The notes beneath the pieces are model-generated. The model was given only the letters and a program-made list of their open reading frames with translations. It was not told where the DNA came from and searched no databases. From positions 3,705-67,704 of the forward strand of contig CBFGUW010000025.1 in assembly GCA_965652395.1 (NCBI GenBank): a stretch of DNA of 64,000 nucleotides, in the 5' to 3' direction. This DNA comes from Saccharospirillum sp965652395 (GTDB lineage: Bacteria > Pseudomonadota > Gammaproteobacteria > Pseudomonadales > Natronospirillaceae). Position numbers and translations under genes: made by a program. Below, one piece after another: positions 9,123-17,027 of the stretch. The number at the start of each line of letters is the position of its first letter. The first letter of the stretch is position 1.

Positions 9123-9740
9123 TGTGGTCTGAATATTCTCTATTTCTGAATGTCTGGAATGGGGGTATTTTTAGTGATCACTCATTTAACGGAATGTTTG
9201 AAGGCTATATAAGATCTGACCGTAACAGGTAGAACTTTTCTTTCCTGACCGGTCCAATCGGTGTCCAATTACGGATATTGTCTGACTAGCACTGCTGGCG
9301 GGCGATTCTTTCCATTGCTGTTTCTGCTCATATTGTCGCCTTTAATAGACGCTCACCTCGGCTCCGGACGCCGGAATATGCACTTCGCGTTTACTACACT
9401 ATTTCAGCAAAGTGTACAGGTTCACATTGGCAATGCCTTCTTCTGAGGCGACCAAGATCAACGTACCATAATGCGATGGACGCAGTTTCTTGAGGACGGC
9501 GGCTTTCCGTTCTCCGAATAACGTAGTTGGTAGTAGTTGATTGTCCATTCCACTTACTTTCTGAGTGAAATTTGGTTAGACCGCCAACTTGGACAACTAC
9601 CTTGACAGATAGGGAGTGGGCCCCGTAGGCAGGGTCTGAATTTTCCCCACATAATTTGTTCAACCTGCCAATTATTGAACATTGAGTCTTAGATCTTTTT
9701 TGCAAAGTAAACTAATGATATTTGAATTATAGCCGCGATT
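9123..9740 (+). other. Non-coding junction between AT-rich glycan cluster and wecA
   Basis: No intact gene is supported in these 618 bases. The stretch separates convergently oriented operons (plus-strand cluster ending at 9122, minus-strand wecA ending at 9741). It contains a decayed IS3-type transposase start on the minus strand (9399-9548) with IS-end-like sequence beside it (about 9549-9600). Base composition shifts here from AT-rich to mixed. No clear terminator was seen. Confidence 0.6.
9399..9548 (-). pseudogene. Truncated IS3-type transposase OrfA remnant
   Basis: A 49-codon minus-strand frame begins DNQLLPTTLFGERKAAVLKK, continues LRPSHYGTLILVASEEGIAN and ends VNLYTLLK then TAG. In layout it matches the N-terminal helix-turn-helix of IS3-family OrfA proteins, where AVLKK..PP is followed by LS.EEGIS.ATLYNW. 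Several consensus residues are altered and the rest of the element is missing, so it is a dead fragment. The match is from memory of the family, not from a search. Confidence 0.5.
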
Positions 9741-10805
9741 TTATAACTTATTGAATCGATCCTTTTTCATCCGCTTTCGAATCCACTTCGAAGCTTTAAA
9801 AGAGTGTTTTATAAATTCCAGGTAGGCAAAGAACAAGACACAAAAGCTAAGAAAGCTGATCAAATCAGATTGATAAACAACCTGAAGCATTACACCGATA
9901 ACCACTGCTGTCGTATGAAAACCAAGAATGATTAAAAGTGTGGATCGCTTTGAAAATCCAGCCCTCATGAAAATATGGTGGATGTGAGTTTTGTCGGGAT
10001 GGAATGGATTTTTTCCATGCCGTATTCGGCGTATACAGGTTACAAAAATGTCCATCAGGGGTACCGCCACCAACCAAAGCGCTGTCACCGGCATCATGAT
10101 TTGCTTGGCACCTTGTGAATATCGAACTAAGAACGCAGTAATTGTAAATCCTAGTACCATAGATCCTGCATCCCCCATGAAAATTTTAGGGGTCCATTTG
10201 GGGAAGATATGAAGATTCATGATTAAATACGCTGTCAAAGCACCTGTTATCAGTAGCAGTATATTGCTAGCACCATCGGCAATTTTGTCACCAATTAAAA
10301 AATACAACGCTGTGACAGTGATCAAACTGAGGCCGCCTGAAAGGCCATCAATGCCGTCAATCATGTTAAACGCGTTGATCATGCCAATAACGGCGATTAC
10401 AGTAACGGGGATACTTAACCAACCCAGTTCTATATCACCAAATCCAAATAAGTTGCCAAAGCTCAACAGGCTTGTGTTCGCGCCCCATATTAGCAAACAG
10501 GCGGAGATGGCTTGCACCCCCAGGCGTATTTGATAGTGCAAGTCATATCGGTCGTCGATTGAACCAGTCATAGTAAGAAGGGCACACGCGGCTAACAGAA
10601 ACCCCATCTCGCTGGATGACGGTACGAAAAACAATGCTGCTACAGCCGTCGTGGCGAACATAGCGATACCACCAACCAACGGAATGTGACCATCGTGCAC
10701 TTTGCGATGGTTGGGTATGTCTACAAGGCCAAGTCGGTTAGTAAAAGGAGTCAAAATGTAAGTGGCAAAAAATACGCCGAAAAATGATACCGATGCTTCA
10801 ATCAT
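9741..10805 (-). CDS. wecA: WecA-type undecaprenyl-phosphate sugar-1-phosphate transferase
   Basis: Inner-membrane enzyme that starts glycan assembly by moving a HexNAc-1-phosphate (GlcNAc-1-P in E. coli WecA) from its UDP-sugar to undecaprenyl phosphate. It has 354 aa with about ten to eleven helices, the MraY/WecA layout. Visible motifs: GLVDIPNHRKVHDGHIPLVG near residue 30, DDRYDLHYQIR, NAFNMIDGIDGLSGG (the Asp-rich metal site), IFMGDAGSMVLGF and HPDKTHIHH. It overlaps the upstream ligase gene by eight bases and is the last gene of the operon. The exact HexNAc is not certain; related WbpL enzymes use other sugars. Confidence 0.9.
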   Translation of the reverse strand: MIEASVSFFGVFFATYILTPFTNRLGLVDIPNHRKVHDGHIPLVGGIAMFATTAVAALFFVPSSSEMGFLLAACALLTMTGSIDDRYDLHYQIRLGVQAISACLLIWGANTSLLSFGNLFGFGDIELGWLSIPVTVIAVIGMINAFNMIDGIDGLSGGLSLITVTALYFLIGDKIADGASNILLLITGALTAYLIMNLHIFPKWTPKIFMGDAGSMVLGFTITAFLVRYSQGAKQIMMPVTALWLVAVPLMDIFVTCIRRIRHGKNPFHPDKTHIHHIFMRAGFSKRSTLLIILGFHTTAVVIGVMLQVVYQSDLISFLSFCVLFFAYLEFIKHSFKASKWIRKRMKKDRFNKL

Positions 10806-12204
10806 GTTGTTTAACCTGATAAGTTTTTAAATAGAAGTAATTTTTTCTTGAGTGTAACAACGCATTTTGAATAGTCATACTGGAATATGGCACTACCAAT
10901 ATTGCAGTAATGACGTAAATACCGCTCCAAAAGAAGAAGTAGCTCTCAAATCCGTTCATGATCAGCAATAGTACGATGGAATACAGACTAAATACTCTTG
11001 CATAGTGTGGGAGTGATTCTGTTGATCGGTATAAGTATAGCAACAGTGAGAGGAATGGCCCAATCAGTATTGCCAGGCCGACCAGGCCATACGCTAGGCT
11101 GAACTCGATGTATGAGTTGTGAAAGTGCCCAAACTGATCTTTTACCCAAGCAGGAAATTGATGTGCTTGGTTGATCACATCTTGCCTGACATCTCCGCCC
11201 CAGCCCGTAATTGGTCGGTCAACAATCCAGCTTGTGGCTTCGATCCACGTGTTAATGCGAATGCCGATGCTGGAGTAGGGGATTCTCTTCCAGTTGCCAC
11301 TAACAATATGATTTAAGGTGTTTTGTTCGGATTGGATACGTTCAATAACTGTATCGCTAAATTTGTATCCCAAAAAGCCTGAAAAAGCGGCTAATATTAG
11401 AACCGCAACTAGGAATTCCCATCCCGGCTTACTATTTCTATACTGCCAACCAATCTGGATGATCCATAGCCCGGCGCAAGCAGTTAAGGCAAGCCAAGCA
11501 GCCCGGGTCTGTGTTCCCAGAACAACAGCAACGCAAATGGCCAGGCCGGCGGCCCACAGAAGGGGTTTCCAGGCGTCCTTGATGGATCTCGTGGCGCCAA
11601 GGATTAGATGGGTAGTGCTCAACAACCCAATCAAGGCTATCGAAAAATACAAGGCCACATGCTGAGCATTGAGTATGTTGAAATCCACGCGCTTCCCTTC
11701 AACCAGCGCTTTGAGCGTACCGGTAAGGTTCGGATCCAGCAAACAGGCCAACAACAACCCGCCAAAGGCGGTAGCCAAATACCAACCTAAGGTTCGTGCA
11801 TTCCCCCCCAACCACCAGGCAATAGGCACAAACAAAAACAACCGCGCCAAATTATCCAGTTTCTGATACTTGAGCGCGGTTTCCGGGTCCTGCAGGTAAT
11901 TAATGCCGAACGCGATGATCGGCCAGAGCAGAGCGGCGAAAAAGAGCTGGATGATCCGGTCTTTCTTCAGCCAGTGAAAGTTCTTGTACAGCGCGTAGAA
12001 GAACGGCAGGGTGTACAGCGCTTCCGGAATCCGGTTGATGCTGATGGGGGTCCACAGCTTAATGAATATCGCCACGAAACTGGAGATGATGCCCAGCCAC
12101 ACCAGCCAGTTGGGCCCCCGGTCCCAGGTCGAAGGGAACCAGCGGTTCACGTCCGTCAGCGGCAGGGCCGATGGCGCGATGTGGGTATTGGCTGCCAGGG
12201 TCAT
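10798..12204 (-). CDS. O-antigen ligase family protein (WaaL/Wzy_C type)
   Basis: Predicted inner-membrane enzyme that moves a finished glycan from undecaprenyl pyrophosphate to lipid A-core, or a related polymerase. I chose ATG 12204 (MTLAANTHIAPSAL, 468 aa) because it forms an ATGA overlap with the preceding gene; the frame stays open upstream but only as unrelated Pro/Gly/Arg-rich sequence. About eleven helices are visible. A large periplasmic loop contains TQTRAAWLAL and GWGGDVRQDVINQ, then FGHFHNSYIEFSLAYG, the conserved ligase motif. As the AT-rich cluster has its own polymerase-like protein, ligase is the better call here, but the two functions are hard to separate by sequence. Confidence 0.8.
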   Translation of the reverse strand: MTLAANTHIAPSALPLTDVNRWFPSTWDRGPNWLVWLGIISSFVAIFIKLWTPISINRIPEALYTLPFFYALYKNFHWLKKDRIIQLFFAALLWPIIAFGINYLQDPETALKYQKLDNLARLFLFVPIAWWLGGNARTLGWYLATAFGGLLLACLLDPNLTGTLKALVEGKRVDFNILNAQHVALYFSIALIGLLSTTHLILGATRSIKDAWKPLLWAAGLAICVAVVLGTQTRAAWLALTACAGLWIIQIGWQYRNSKPGWEFLVAVLILAAFSGFLGYKFSDTVIERIQSEQNTLNHIVSGNWKRIPYSSIGIRINTWIEATSWIVDRPITGWGGDVRQDVINQAHQFPAWVKDQFGHFHNSYIEFSLAYGLVGLAILIGPFLSLLLYLYRSTESLPHYARVFSLYSIVLLLIMNGFESYFFFWSGIYVITAILVVPYSSMTIQNALLHSRKNYFYLKTYQVKQHD

Positions 12205-13058
12205 GCTGTGACTTCCCGCAGTACGGGCCGGGTAGGCTGCGGTGTCGTGAACTGGAAATGACGGCGCAGGGCATCCCACTGTTGCCGGTTGTAGTCTTCC
12301 CGAATGTTGGTTTTCGCCAGGGTAGTGCGCTGGGTGCCGCGTACCGGCACCGGCTTTTCGCTTACCTGGCTGGCCCGACGGCACAGGGTGCCGTTCAGGT
12401 ACGACATGGCCTTGAACCAGAGGTCGTCCGCCTTGGGGGCCAGTTTCAAGAACAGGTCCGCGTTCGTGGCTTCCGGGCGCAGGCTGTGCGGCGGGTACAG
12501 TACGCCGCCGTAGCCAGCCGGCATCAGCGCCGGGTGGCTGGTGCCTGGGGGCACCTGTTTGATCCACTCCCTGTAGGGCAGGGTATTATCGTCGCTGTCG
12601 TAGGTGATTAGGTTGCAACGGTTGGCGATGATCTGGTCCGGGTAGCGCTCGTGCTCTTGCCACAGCCGTTCCAGCCAGTTTCCGGGGTACATCACGTCGT
12701 CGTCGCAGGTGACGATGCAGTGCTCCGGAAAGGCGTCAAGACTGTGGATCAGTTTCCGGTGAGAGCAGCTCAACGGCGAATAGCGGATGTCCAGCAGGTC
12801 GCCGGTGAGGTGGGTCAGGCTCTCGGGCAGTTGGTCTTTCAGGTCTTCGTTGAGCCACAGCACGATGGTGACCGGGCGCACGCTTTGCGCCATTAGGCTG
12901 CGCAAGGTCAGGTGGATCTGTTTCAGGCGCGAGGGAATGCTGGTGAGTGAGACGACCACGGGTACCTCGGGGCGTTGCCGGTGGTTCAGGGCGTCTTGGC
13001 TGAGCCGTCGTAATTGGGTGGCTCGTTTGACGTATTGAAAGTATTCCTTCGGTTTCAT
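12201..13058 (-). CDS. Glycosyltransferase-like protein with DDD motif
   Basis: Likely GT-A-fold sugar transferase of 285 aa. The start at 13058 (MKPKEYFQYVKRATQL) lies in an ATGA overlap with the upstream ATP-grasp gene; an in-frame ATG at 13073 is less well placed. Marks: VPVVVSLTSIPSRLKQIHLT (nucleotide-sugar binding start), LRSLMAQSVRPVTIVLWLN, then CIVTCDDDVMYPGNWLERL, with Asp-Asp-Asp as the expected metal/nucleotide motif. The C-terminal half has PADDLWF-like KADDLWFKAMS, common in enzymes acting on capsule or LPS sugars. The sugar is unknown. Its composition is GC-rich, unlike the cluster at 1-9122. Confidence 0.75.
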   Translation of the reverse strand: MKPKEYFQYVKRATQLRRLSQDALNHRQRPEVPVVVSLTSIPSRLKQIHLTLRSLMAQSVRPVTIVLWLNEDLKDQLPESLTHLTGDLLDIRYSPLSCSHRKLIHSLDAFPEHCIVTCDDDVMYPGNWLERLWQEHERYPDQIIANRCNLITYDSDDNTLPYREWIKQVPPGTSHPALMPAGYGGVLYPPHSLRPEATNADLFLKLAPKADDLWFKAMSYLNGTLCRRASQVSEKPVPVRGTQRTTLAKTNIREDYNRQQWDALRRHFQFTTPQPTRPVLREVTA

Positions 13059-14152
13059 GCGCTCTGGTGGCATCGCTGTGTTTGGGTCAGGCCGGTGAGG
13101 GCTTGGTATAAGTGTTTGTAGTAGGCTTTGGCGTCCAGCCAATGGCGAACATAGTCCAATTCAGAAAGGTCGTTATGGTTCTTTAGGTGTTCCATGAAGG
13201 CTTCGTCGCCAAACTTATGGTGCCCCCCCCACATGGGGTTCAGTTCCAGAAAGCACAGTCCGTTTTGAGTGTGAAAAAACTCGACGGCTCCGACCTGGGC
13301 TCCAAGCACTTGGCAAGCCAGTATAATTTGCTCGCGCAATGCCGGTGTTTGGATGATGTCCTGAAATGTAGCGTTTTGTTGGACGAAGGCGTCCCAATAA
13401 GGCAGACACACATCCCGGGCATGCACCACAGGGCCGGCTCCAACAAGGGCGTAGCCACCTATTATGGCATCACCGACCACGTGGGCGCGGTAAACATGGG
13501 CAAGGCCTGATTCGGTCTTCGTATTAATCGGCTCTACAGCCAGCAGGCGGGATTGGCTGACTTTGTTTGTCAGGCTGCGCCAGCGTAGGTGTCGAATAGC
13601 GGCTTTGATGTCTGAATGGGTACTGTCGGCGGGTAAGTAGTGAATACCTTTGCCGGAATCTTCGTTGCTGGTGCGTAAATATAGGCCCTGATAGCGCTGT
13701 ACCAATGGCAGCAAAGTGGTAACAAGATGGCGCTGCGCAACCCAGGGGGATTCAATATGGAAACGGGGGCAGTTTAAGCCTGCCTTTTGCCAGTGGGTAA
13801 AACATTGAGCCTTGTCGGCATAGCGTTCGAAGTAAGCCGTGCTGTTGATGATAGGGGTGCCGGTTGGCACCCGGGCTTCGGCGCGCCGAACCCGTTTTAG
13901 GGAGCGGCTGTTGACTCGCTCCGGGTTGATACGCACATACACCAGTTCGGCTTTGGTTGGGTCGTCGGTTTTTTGCAGGCCAGAGGCGGCCAACCCTGCT
14001 TCCTCATCTTTTCGTGGGCGTTCCAGCGTCCACTCACCCAGGTATTGGCCCGCCCAACGGTGGTCGGTGCCTTGCTTGCGGCCAATAAAGGCAATGCGGG
14101 TGGTTTGGATCATGGGCTGGGTAGTTCGCTCGTTTCGTCGAATGGCGGGCAT
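13055..14152 (-). CDS. ATP-grasp superfamily protein
   Basis: Predicted ATP-dependent carboxylate-amine (or carboxylate-thiol) ligase, 365 aa from ATG 14152; ATG 14113 (MIQTTRIAFIGRK) is an equally possible start and neither has a good Shine-Dalgarno sequence. The ATP-grasp core shows in LYLRTSNEDSGKGIHYLPAD (nucleotide-binding loop), AHVVGDAIIGGYALVG, and the metal-binding end FLELNPMWGGHHKFGD near residue 310. It resembles YheC/YheD-type ATP-grasp proteins in layout. Set between a Stealth phosphotransferase and a glycosyltransferase, it could attach an amino acid or other amide to a glycan. The substrate is unknown. Confidence 0.7.
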   Translation of the reverse strand: MPAIRRNERTTQPMIQTTRIAFIGRKQGTDHRWAGQYLGEWTLERPRKDEEAGLAASGLQKTDDPTKAELVYVRINPERVNSRSLKRVRRAEARVPTGTPIINSTAYFERYADKAQCFTHWQKAGLNCPRFHIESPWVAQRHLVTTLLPLVQRYQGLYLRTSNEDSGKGIHYLPADSTHSDIKAAIRHLRWRSLTNKVSQSRLLAVEPINTKTESGLAHVYRAHVVGDAIIGGYALVGAGPVVHARDVCLPYWDAFVQQNATFQDIIQTPALREQIILACQVLGAQVGAVEFFHTQNGLCFLELNPMWGGHHKFGDEAFMEHLKNHNDLSELDYVRHWLDAKAYYKHLYQALTGLTQTQRCHQSA

Positions 14153-14182
14153 TTTACGGTAATGTGATGGAATTAACAGGCC

Positions 14183-15205
14183 TCACAAAGGATTTTCAGA
14201 GGTCGCTCTGGGTAAGGAGCCGATGTGCTGATCAAGCCACTCTAATAGGTAGTGCTGTACGGGCTTCTTGGCGATATCCAGACTCTGAATGCATATAAAA
14301 GCGGTTCGCGGATTGCGAAGTGTTTGGGCAAGCTGCCATTTAATGCCTGGTAGGGTGCGATCTTCGGCTTTAATCAAACGATGTTTTAGGTGATTGTTGA
14401 CCAGGGCTTTGGAGGACTTTAAAGCAGAATGGGCTGCCAGGGCAAAGCTCCAGAGTTGGTCCGGGTGGCGAAGCTTGTGTCGAATGTTTTGTCGCAGCCA
14501 ATCCGGGTGGGCATTAAAAATCGCCTGCATTTCAGAGCGCATGGCCGGGTGGGGTTCATGTGGCAGGTTGAAATATTTCTGATCATAGCCCATGGCCCGG
14601 GCGCTGAGTTCCTGCATTCTCAGGTGGTTGGCCCGGTGGGGTTTTAGCTTTTTGGGGCGCAGGGCGAGAATGGGGCGGCTGCGCTTTAGTTTGTAGAGCC
14701 ATTGGTGGTCAGATAGAAGCGTCCATTTCCCGCGAAGCACCACTTTATCGTTGTGGAAAAAATCCGTTGGCTCCACCGGTTGGGCCAGCATCATATCGTC
14801 GTTGAAGTAGATGAATCGTTCGGCCAGGTCGGGTATCCGCCAGAGTACGGTTTCAATGGGGCGGCAGCTGAATACCGGCAACACCTCCTCATAACCCCGG
14901 AATACCGTTTCGTGGCTTACTAGTTTGACTTTGTCTGCCAAGGGCTTGGCGACGTTGCCTTGCAGGAAGGGCGGTGTTTGGTTGTCTGTCACGATGTGGA
15001 TTGTTCGAATCCAGGGGGCGAACCGCAGAATGGAGGCAACACAGTATTCCAACTCGCCCCTCTCCCGGAAGCGTGTCGGCGCGGCTGAACCGGGGATGTC
15101 ACGCCCCAGGGTTTTGAGGTAGGCCTGTAGTTTGGCTTGGTGCTTCGGGTCGTCGCCGTCTACCCAGGTGATTACGGCGTCTATGGGTGGTAAAGCGTGT
15201 GGCAT
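14183..15205 (-). CDS. Stealth family phosphotransferase
   Basis: Predicted hexose-1-phosphate transferase that would build phosphodiester-linked polysaccharide, as the Stealth proteins of capsule synthesis do. It has 340 aa. CR1 is IDAVITWVDGDDP at residues 8-20. CR2 spans about 45-140 with RFRERGELEYCVASILRFAP, IRTIHIVTDNQTPP and FIYFNDDMML. CR3-like sequence is YDQKYFNLPHEPHP near 208-220. It is the first gene of the minus-strand operon that continues to wecA; 30 bases separate it from the ATP-grasp gene. No strong promoter or Shine-Dalgarno sequence is obvious upstream. Confidence 0.85.
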   Translation of the reverse strand: MPHALPPIDAVITWVDGDDPKHQAKLQAYLKTLGRDIPGSAAPTRFRERGELEYCVASILRFAPWIRTIHIVTDNQTPPFLQGNVAKPLADKVKLVSHETVFRGYEEVLPVFSCRPIETVLWRIPDLAERFIYFNDDMMLAQPVEPTDFFHNDKVVLRGKWTLLSDHQWLYKLKRSRPILALRPKKLKPHRANHLRMQELSARAMGYDQKYFNLPHEPHPAMRSEMQAIFNAHPDWLRQNIRHKLRHPDQLWSFALAAHSALKSSKALVNNHLKHRLIKAEDRTLPGIKWQLAQTLRNPRTAFICIQSLDIAKKPVQHYLLEWLDQHIGSLPRATSENPL

Positions 15206-15373
15206 TGGGTCTCATGGGGCGGTTCGCAAAGCGGTATTGTACCGTTCCACTTGGGGTGGGTCTGCCCCTTTTGGGGGTTCTTGGGAATAACAAAGATAGT
15301 GACTGAGTTGGCTTGATCGGTGTTTGGGTATTCTATAGGCTGTATGTATATACAGTATTGTGGGGGTTGAACA

Positions 15374-15472
15374 GTGGCAAGGAAAATCAGCCATGACCAG
15401 AATTTCAAGAACCTGATCCTCGATTATCCTCTGGAAGCGTTGGCCTTGTTCGCGAGTGAAGAGGCGCTTCCA
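15374..15472 (+). pseudogene. 5' fragment of Rpn/PD-(D/E)XK nuclease gene
   Basis: Starts at GTG 15374. The first 33 residues (ARKISHDQNFKNLILDYPLE then ALALFASEEALP) match the usual N-terminus of Rpn-type recombination-promoting nuclease/putative transposase proteins that carry a C-terminal DUF4351. The frame stays open to 15562, but after about 15472 the sequence no longer resembles the family. The rest of the same gene reappears at 16296-16973 after a toxin-antitoxin cassette. Roughly 45-50 codons of the nuclease core seem to be missing. Boundaries are estimates from family memory. Confidence 0.65.
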
Positions 15473-15524
15473 TGTGCCTCGGGCCGGCCTTCCGCTAGCG
15501 CGGTATTTATTGTTGGGCTCTTCC

Positions 15525-15552
15525 TTGTAAGTGTGCCCTGGCAGGGTATAGT
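15525..15552 (+). promoter_or_regulatory. Promoter and palindromic operator of the HigBA-like cassette
   Basis: TTGTAA (15525-15530) and TATAGT (15547-15552) are separated by 16 bases. The perfect inverted repeat CCCTGGCAGGG (15536-15546) fills the spacer, a natural site for autorepression by the Xre antitoxin. The toxin ATG at 15559 lies only seven bases after the -10 box, so the transcript could be leaderless. Confidence 0.6.
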
Positions 15553-15558
15553 ATTGGC

Positions 15559-15930
15559 ATGATCTATAAGACAAAGAGCTTTCAATCAAAATTCAAAAAG
15601 GCTGGGATCGGTGACTCTGAACTGATCACCGCCTGCGATGAAATGGCAAGAGGGCTTGTCGATGCGGATTTGGGAGACCATCTCTAAAAAAAACGAGTGG
15701 CCCCGCCAGGAAAAGGCAAAAGCGGTGGCTATCGAACAATGATTGGCGCTGTTGTAGGAGAAAGATACTTTTTTCTATACATCTTTGCCAAAAATGATAG
15801 ATCGAACATAAACAATCAAGAAAGGCTGGCCCTTAAAGAACTGGCGAAAGAGCTTGTTGGCTTCGAACGGGAGACCATTGAGCACCTTGTCAAAGTAGGG
15901 GAACTGATAATAGTGGAGCAAAGTGTATGA
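15559..15930 (+). pseudogene. RelE/HigB-like toxin gene with internal in-frame stop
   Basis: The reading frame of a PF06296-type RelE toxin starts at ATG 15559 (MIYKTKSFQSKFKKAGIGDS) and runs to 15930, where its stop overlaps the antitoxin start (ATGA). A single TAA at 15685-15687 interrupts it after DADLGDHL; the same frame then continues KKRVAPPGKGKSGGYRTMIG and RYFFLYIFAKNDRSNI to the end. Homologues have Phe or Tyr at that position, so a one-base change from a tyrosine codon explains it. Length (123 codons) and motif order are otherwise normal. An internal GTG start at 15697 would lack the N-terminal third. Probably an inactive toxin, unless the stop is a sequencing error or is read through. 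Confidence 0.75.
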
Positions 15931-16229
15931 GCGATATTCTTAACACGGTTCATGACACAGCCAAGGGCTTACACAAGGCGGGGGCGATTGATAAAACGAC
16001 CATGCGTAAGTTCGATACCCTTTGTTTGACCGCAGTGCATGAATTCACCCCTGAGCAAGTGAAAGCGTTAAGGCTCCAATACGGTCTGTCACAGCCTGTT
16101 TTTGCCCACTACCTGAACGTGAGCGACAAGTTGGTAAAGAAATGGGAGCAGGGCGAAAGCAAGCCTCGAGGCCCGGCTTTGAAAATGCTTGCATTAGCGG
16201 AGACCAAAGGTATAGAAGCAATAAGTTAA
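15927..16229 (+). CDS. HigA/Xre-type antitoxin
   Basis: Helix-turn-helix antitoxin of 100 aa, expected to neutralise the RelE/HigB-like toxin encoded just upstream and to repress the shared promoter. The Xre domain covers about residues 44-95: VKALRLQYGLSQPVFAHYLN followed by VSDKLVKKWEQGESKPRGPA. It starts within the toxin stop (ATGA). The gene is intact although its toxin partner has an internal stop, so it could persist as an orphan or decoy antitoxin. Confidence 0.87.
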   Translation: MSDILNTVHDTAKGLHKAGAIDKTTMRKFDTLCLTAVHEFTPEQVKALRLQYGLSQPVFAHYLNVSDKLVKKWEQGESKPRGPALKMLALAETKGIEAIS

Positions 16230-16295
16230 ATTGACAGCCGGAAGTAGCGAACCACTACCTCGGACACTGTCGGTCATCAGTTCCTTTACAGCGGT

Positions 16296-16973
16296 ATGGA
16301 GGAAGAGACCAACCCTTGGCGTTTCTCGATCCATCGCCTGGCGCATTACTGTCTGGACTTGGCCGAGCTGTATTCGGTGGAGCGGGTGGTTCCGGTTGTC
16401 ATCTTCCTGGCCGATGGCAAACAGATTCCCACCTCCCTGATTCTTGGCTCGGAACGGCGTTCCTATCTGACGTTTGGCTACCTCCGATGTGTGTTGTCGT
16501 CGCTCCCCAGCGAACATTATTGGGAGAGTGACAACCTGGTGGCTCGGTTGAACCTGCCGAACATGCGGTGGGCGCCGGAAGACAAGGTCCGGGTGTACGT
16601 TCAGGCAATTCGGGGTTTGTTGACTTTGGAGCCCGATCCGGAACGGCAGTTGAAGTACATTGACTTCATCGACATCTACACGGCACTGGATGATAGTGAA
16701 ATGCGAGAATATACAGAAAAACACCCTCAGGAGAGTTCAGCGATGGCTACTTTGTCTGAGCGATTACGGCAGGAAGGCCACCAGCAAGGCGTTCATCAGG
16801 GCATGCAGCAAGGGGAGGTGGCGATTATAAAGCGGTTGCTCATCCGGCGGTTTGGTCCCTTGGATGAAGCGGCTTTGTCCCGGTTGGAAACGGCCTCCTC
16901 GGAAGATCTGGAAGCCTGGGCGGAAAACCTGTTGGACGCACGCAGCTTAGAAGAGGTTTTTACTCGGCATTAA
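16296..16973 (+). pseudogene. 3' fragment of Rpn/PD-(D/E)XK nuclease gene with DUF4351 C-terminus
   Basis: An open frame of 225 codons continues the gene begun at 15374. The first residues MEEETNPWRFSIHRLAHYCL match the mid-part of Rpn proteins. NLVARLNLPNMRWAPEDKV is also typical, followed by a Gln/Gly-rich linker (EGHQQGVHQGMQQGE) and the C-terminal DUF4351-like helix bundle RRFGPLDEAALSRLETASSE to EEVF. Upstream the frame is open from 16248 after a TAG. No ribosome-binding site is evident at 16296. It may be expressed as a truncated protein, but without the N-terminal nuclease part it is more likely decaying. Confidence 0.7.
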
Positions 16974-17027
16974 TGCCGTGTAGGCTCGGGTATGCAGCTG
17001 GCTTCAGCGCTTTTCCCGCGTCACTCG

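Noticed and set aside
9394..9705. 103-codon minus-strand frame in the wecA-side junction
   Set aside because: It overlaps the IS remnant in another frame and has no protein-like pattern; the +1-shifted 49-codon frame fits an OrfA start better.
9123..9740. JUMPstart/ops element for RfaH near the glycan cluster
   Set aside because: No GGCGGTAGC-type core was seen on either strand; the cluster's start is outside the window.
13222..13229. C8 run in the ATP-grasp gene as a phase-variation tract
   Set aside because: It encodes the conserved Trp-Gly-Gly of the metal-binding end in a GC-rich gene, so the run is explained by protein and codon bias.
15508..16232. Integron cassette around the HigBA-like genes (GTTGGGC and GTTAAAT as core sites)
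   Set aside because: No matching RYYYAAC partner and no attC-like stem was found near the second site; such 7-mers occur by chance.
16194..16724. 176-codon minus-strand frame over the Rpn 3' fragment
   Set aside because: Antisense shadow; the plus strand carries the recognisable Rpn sequence.
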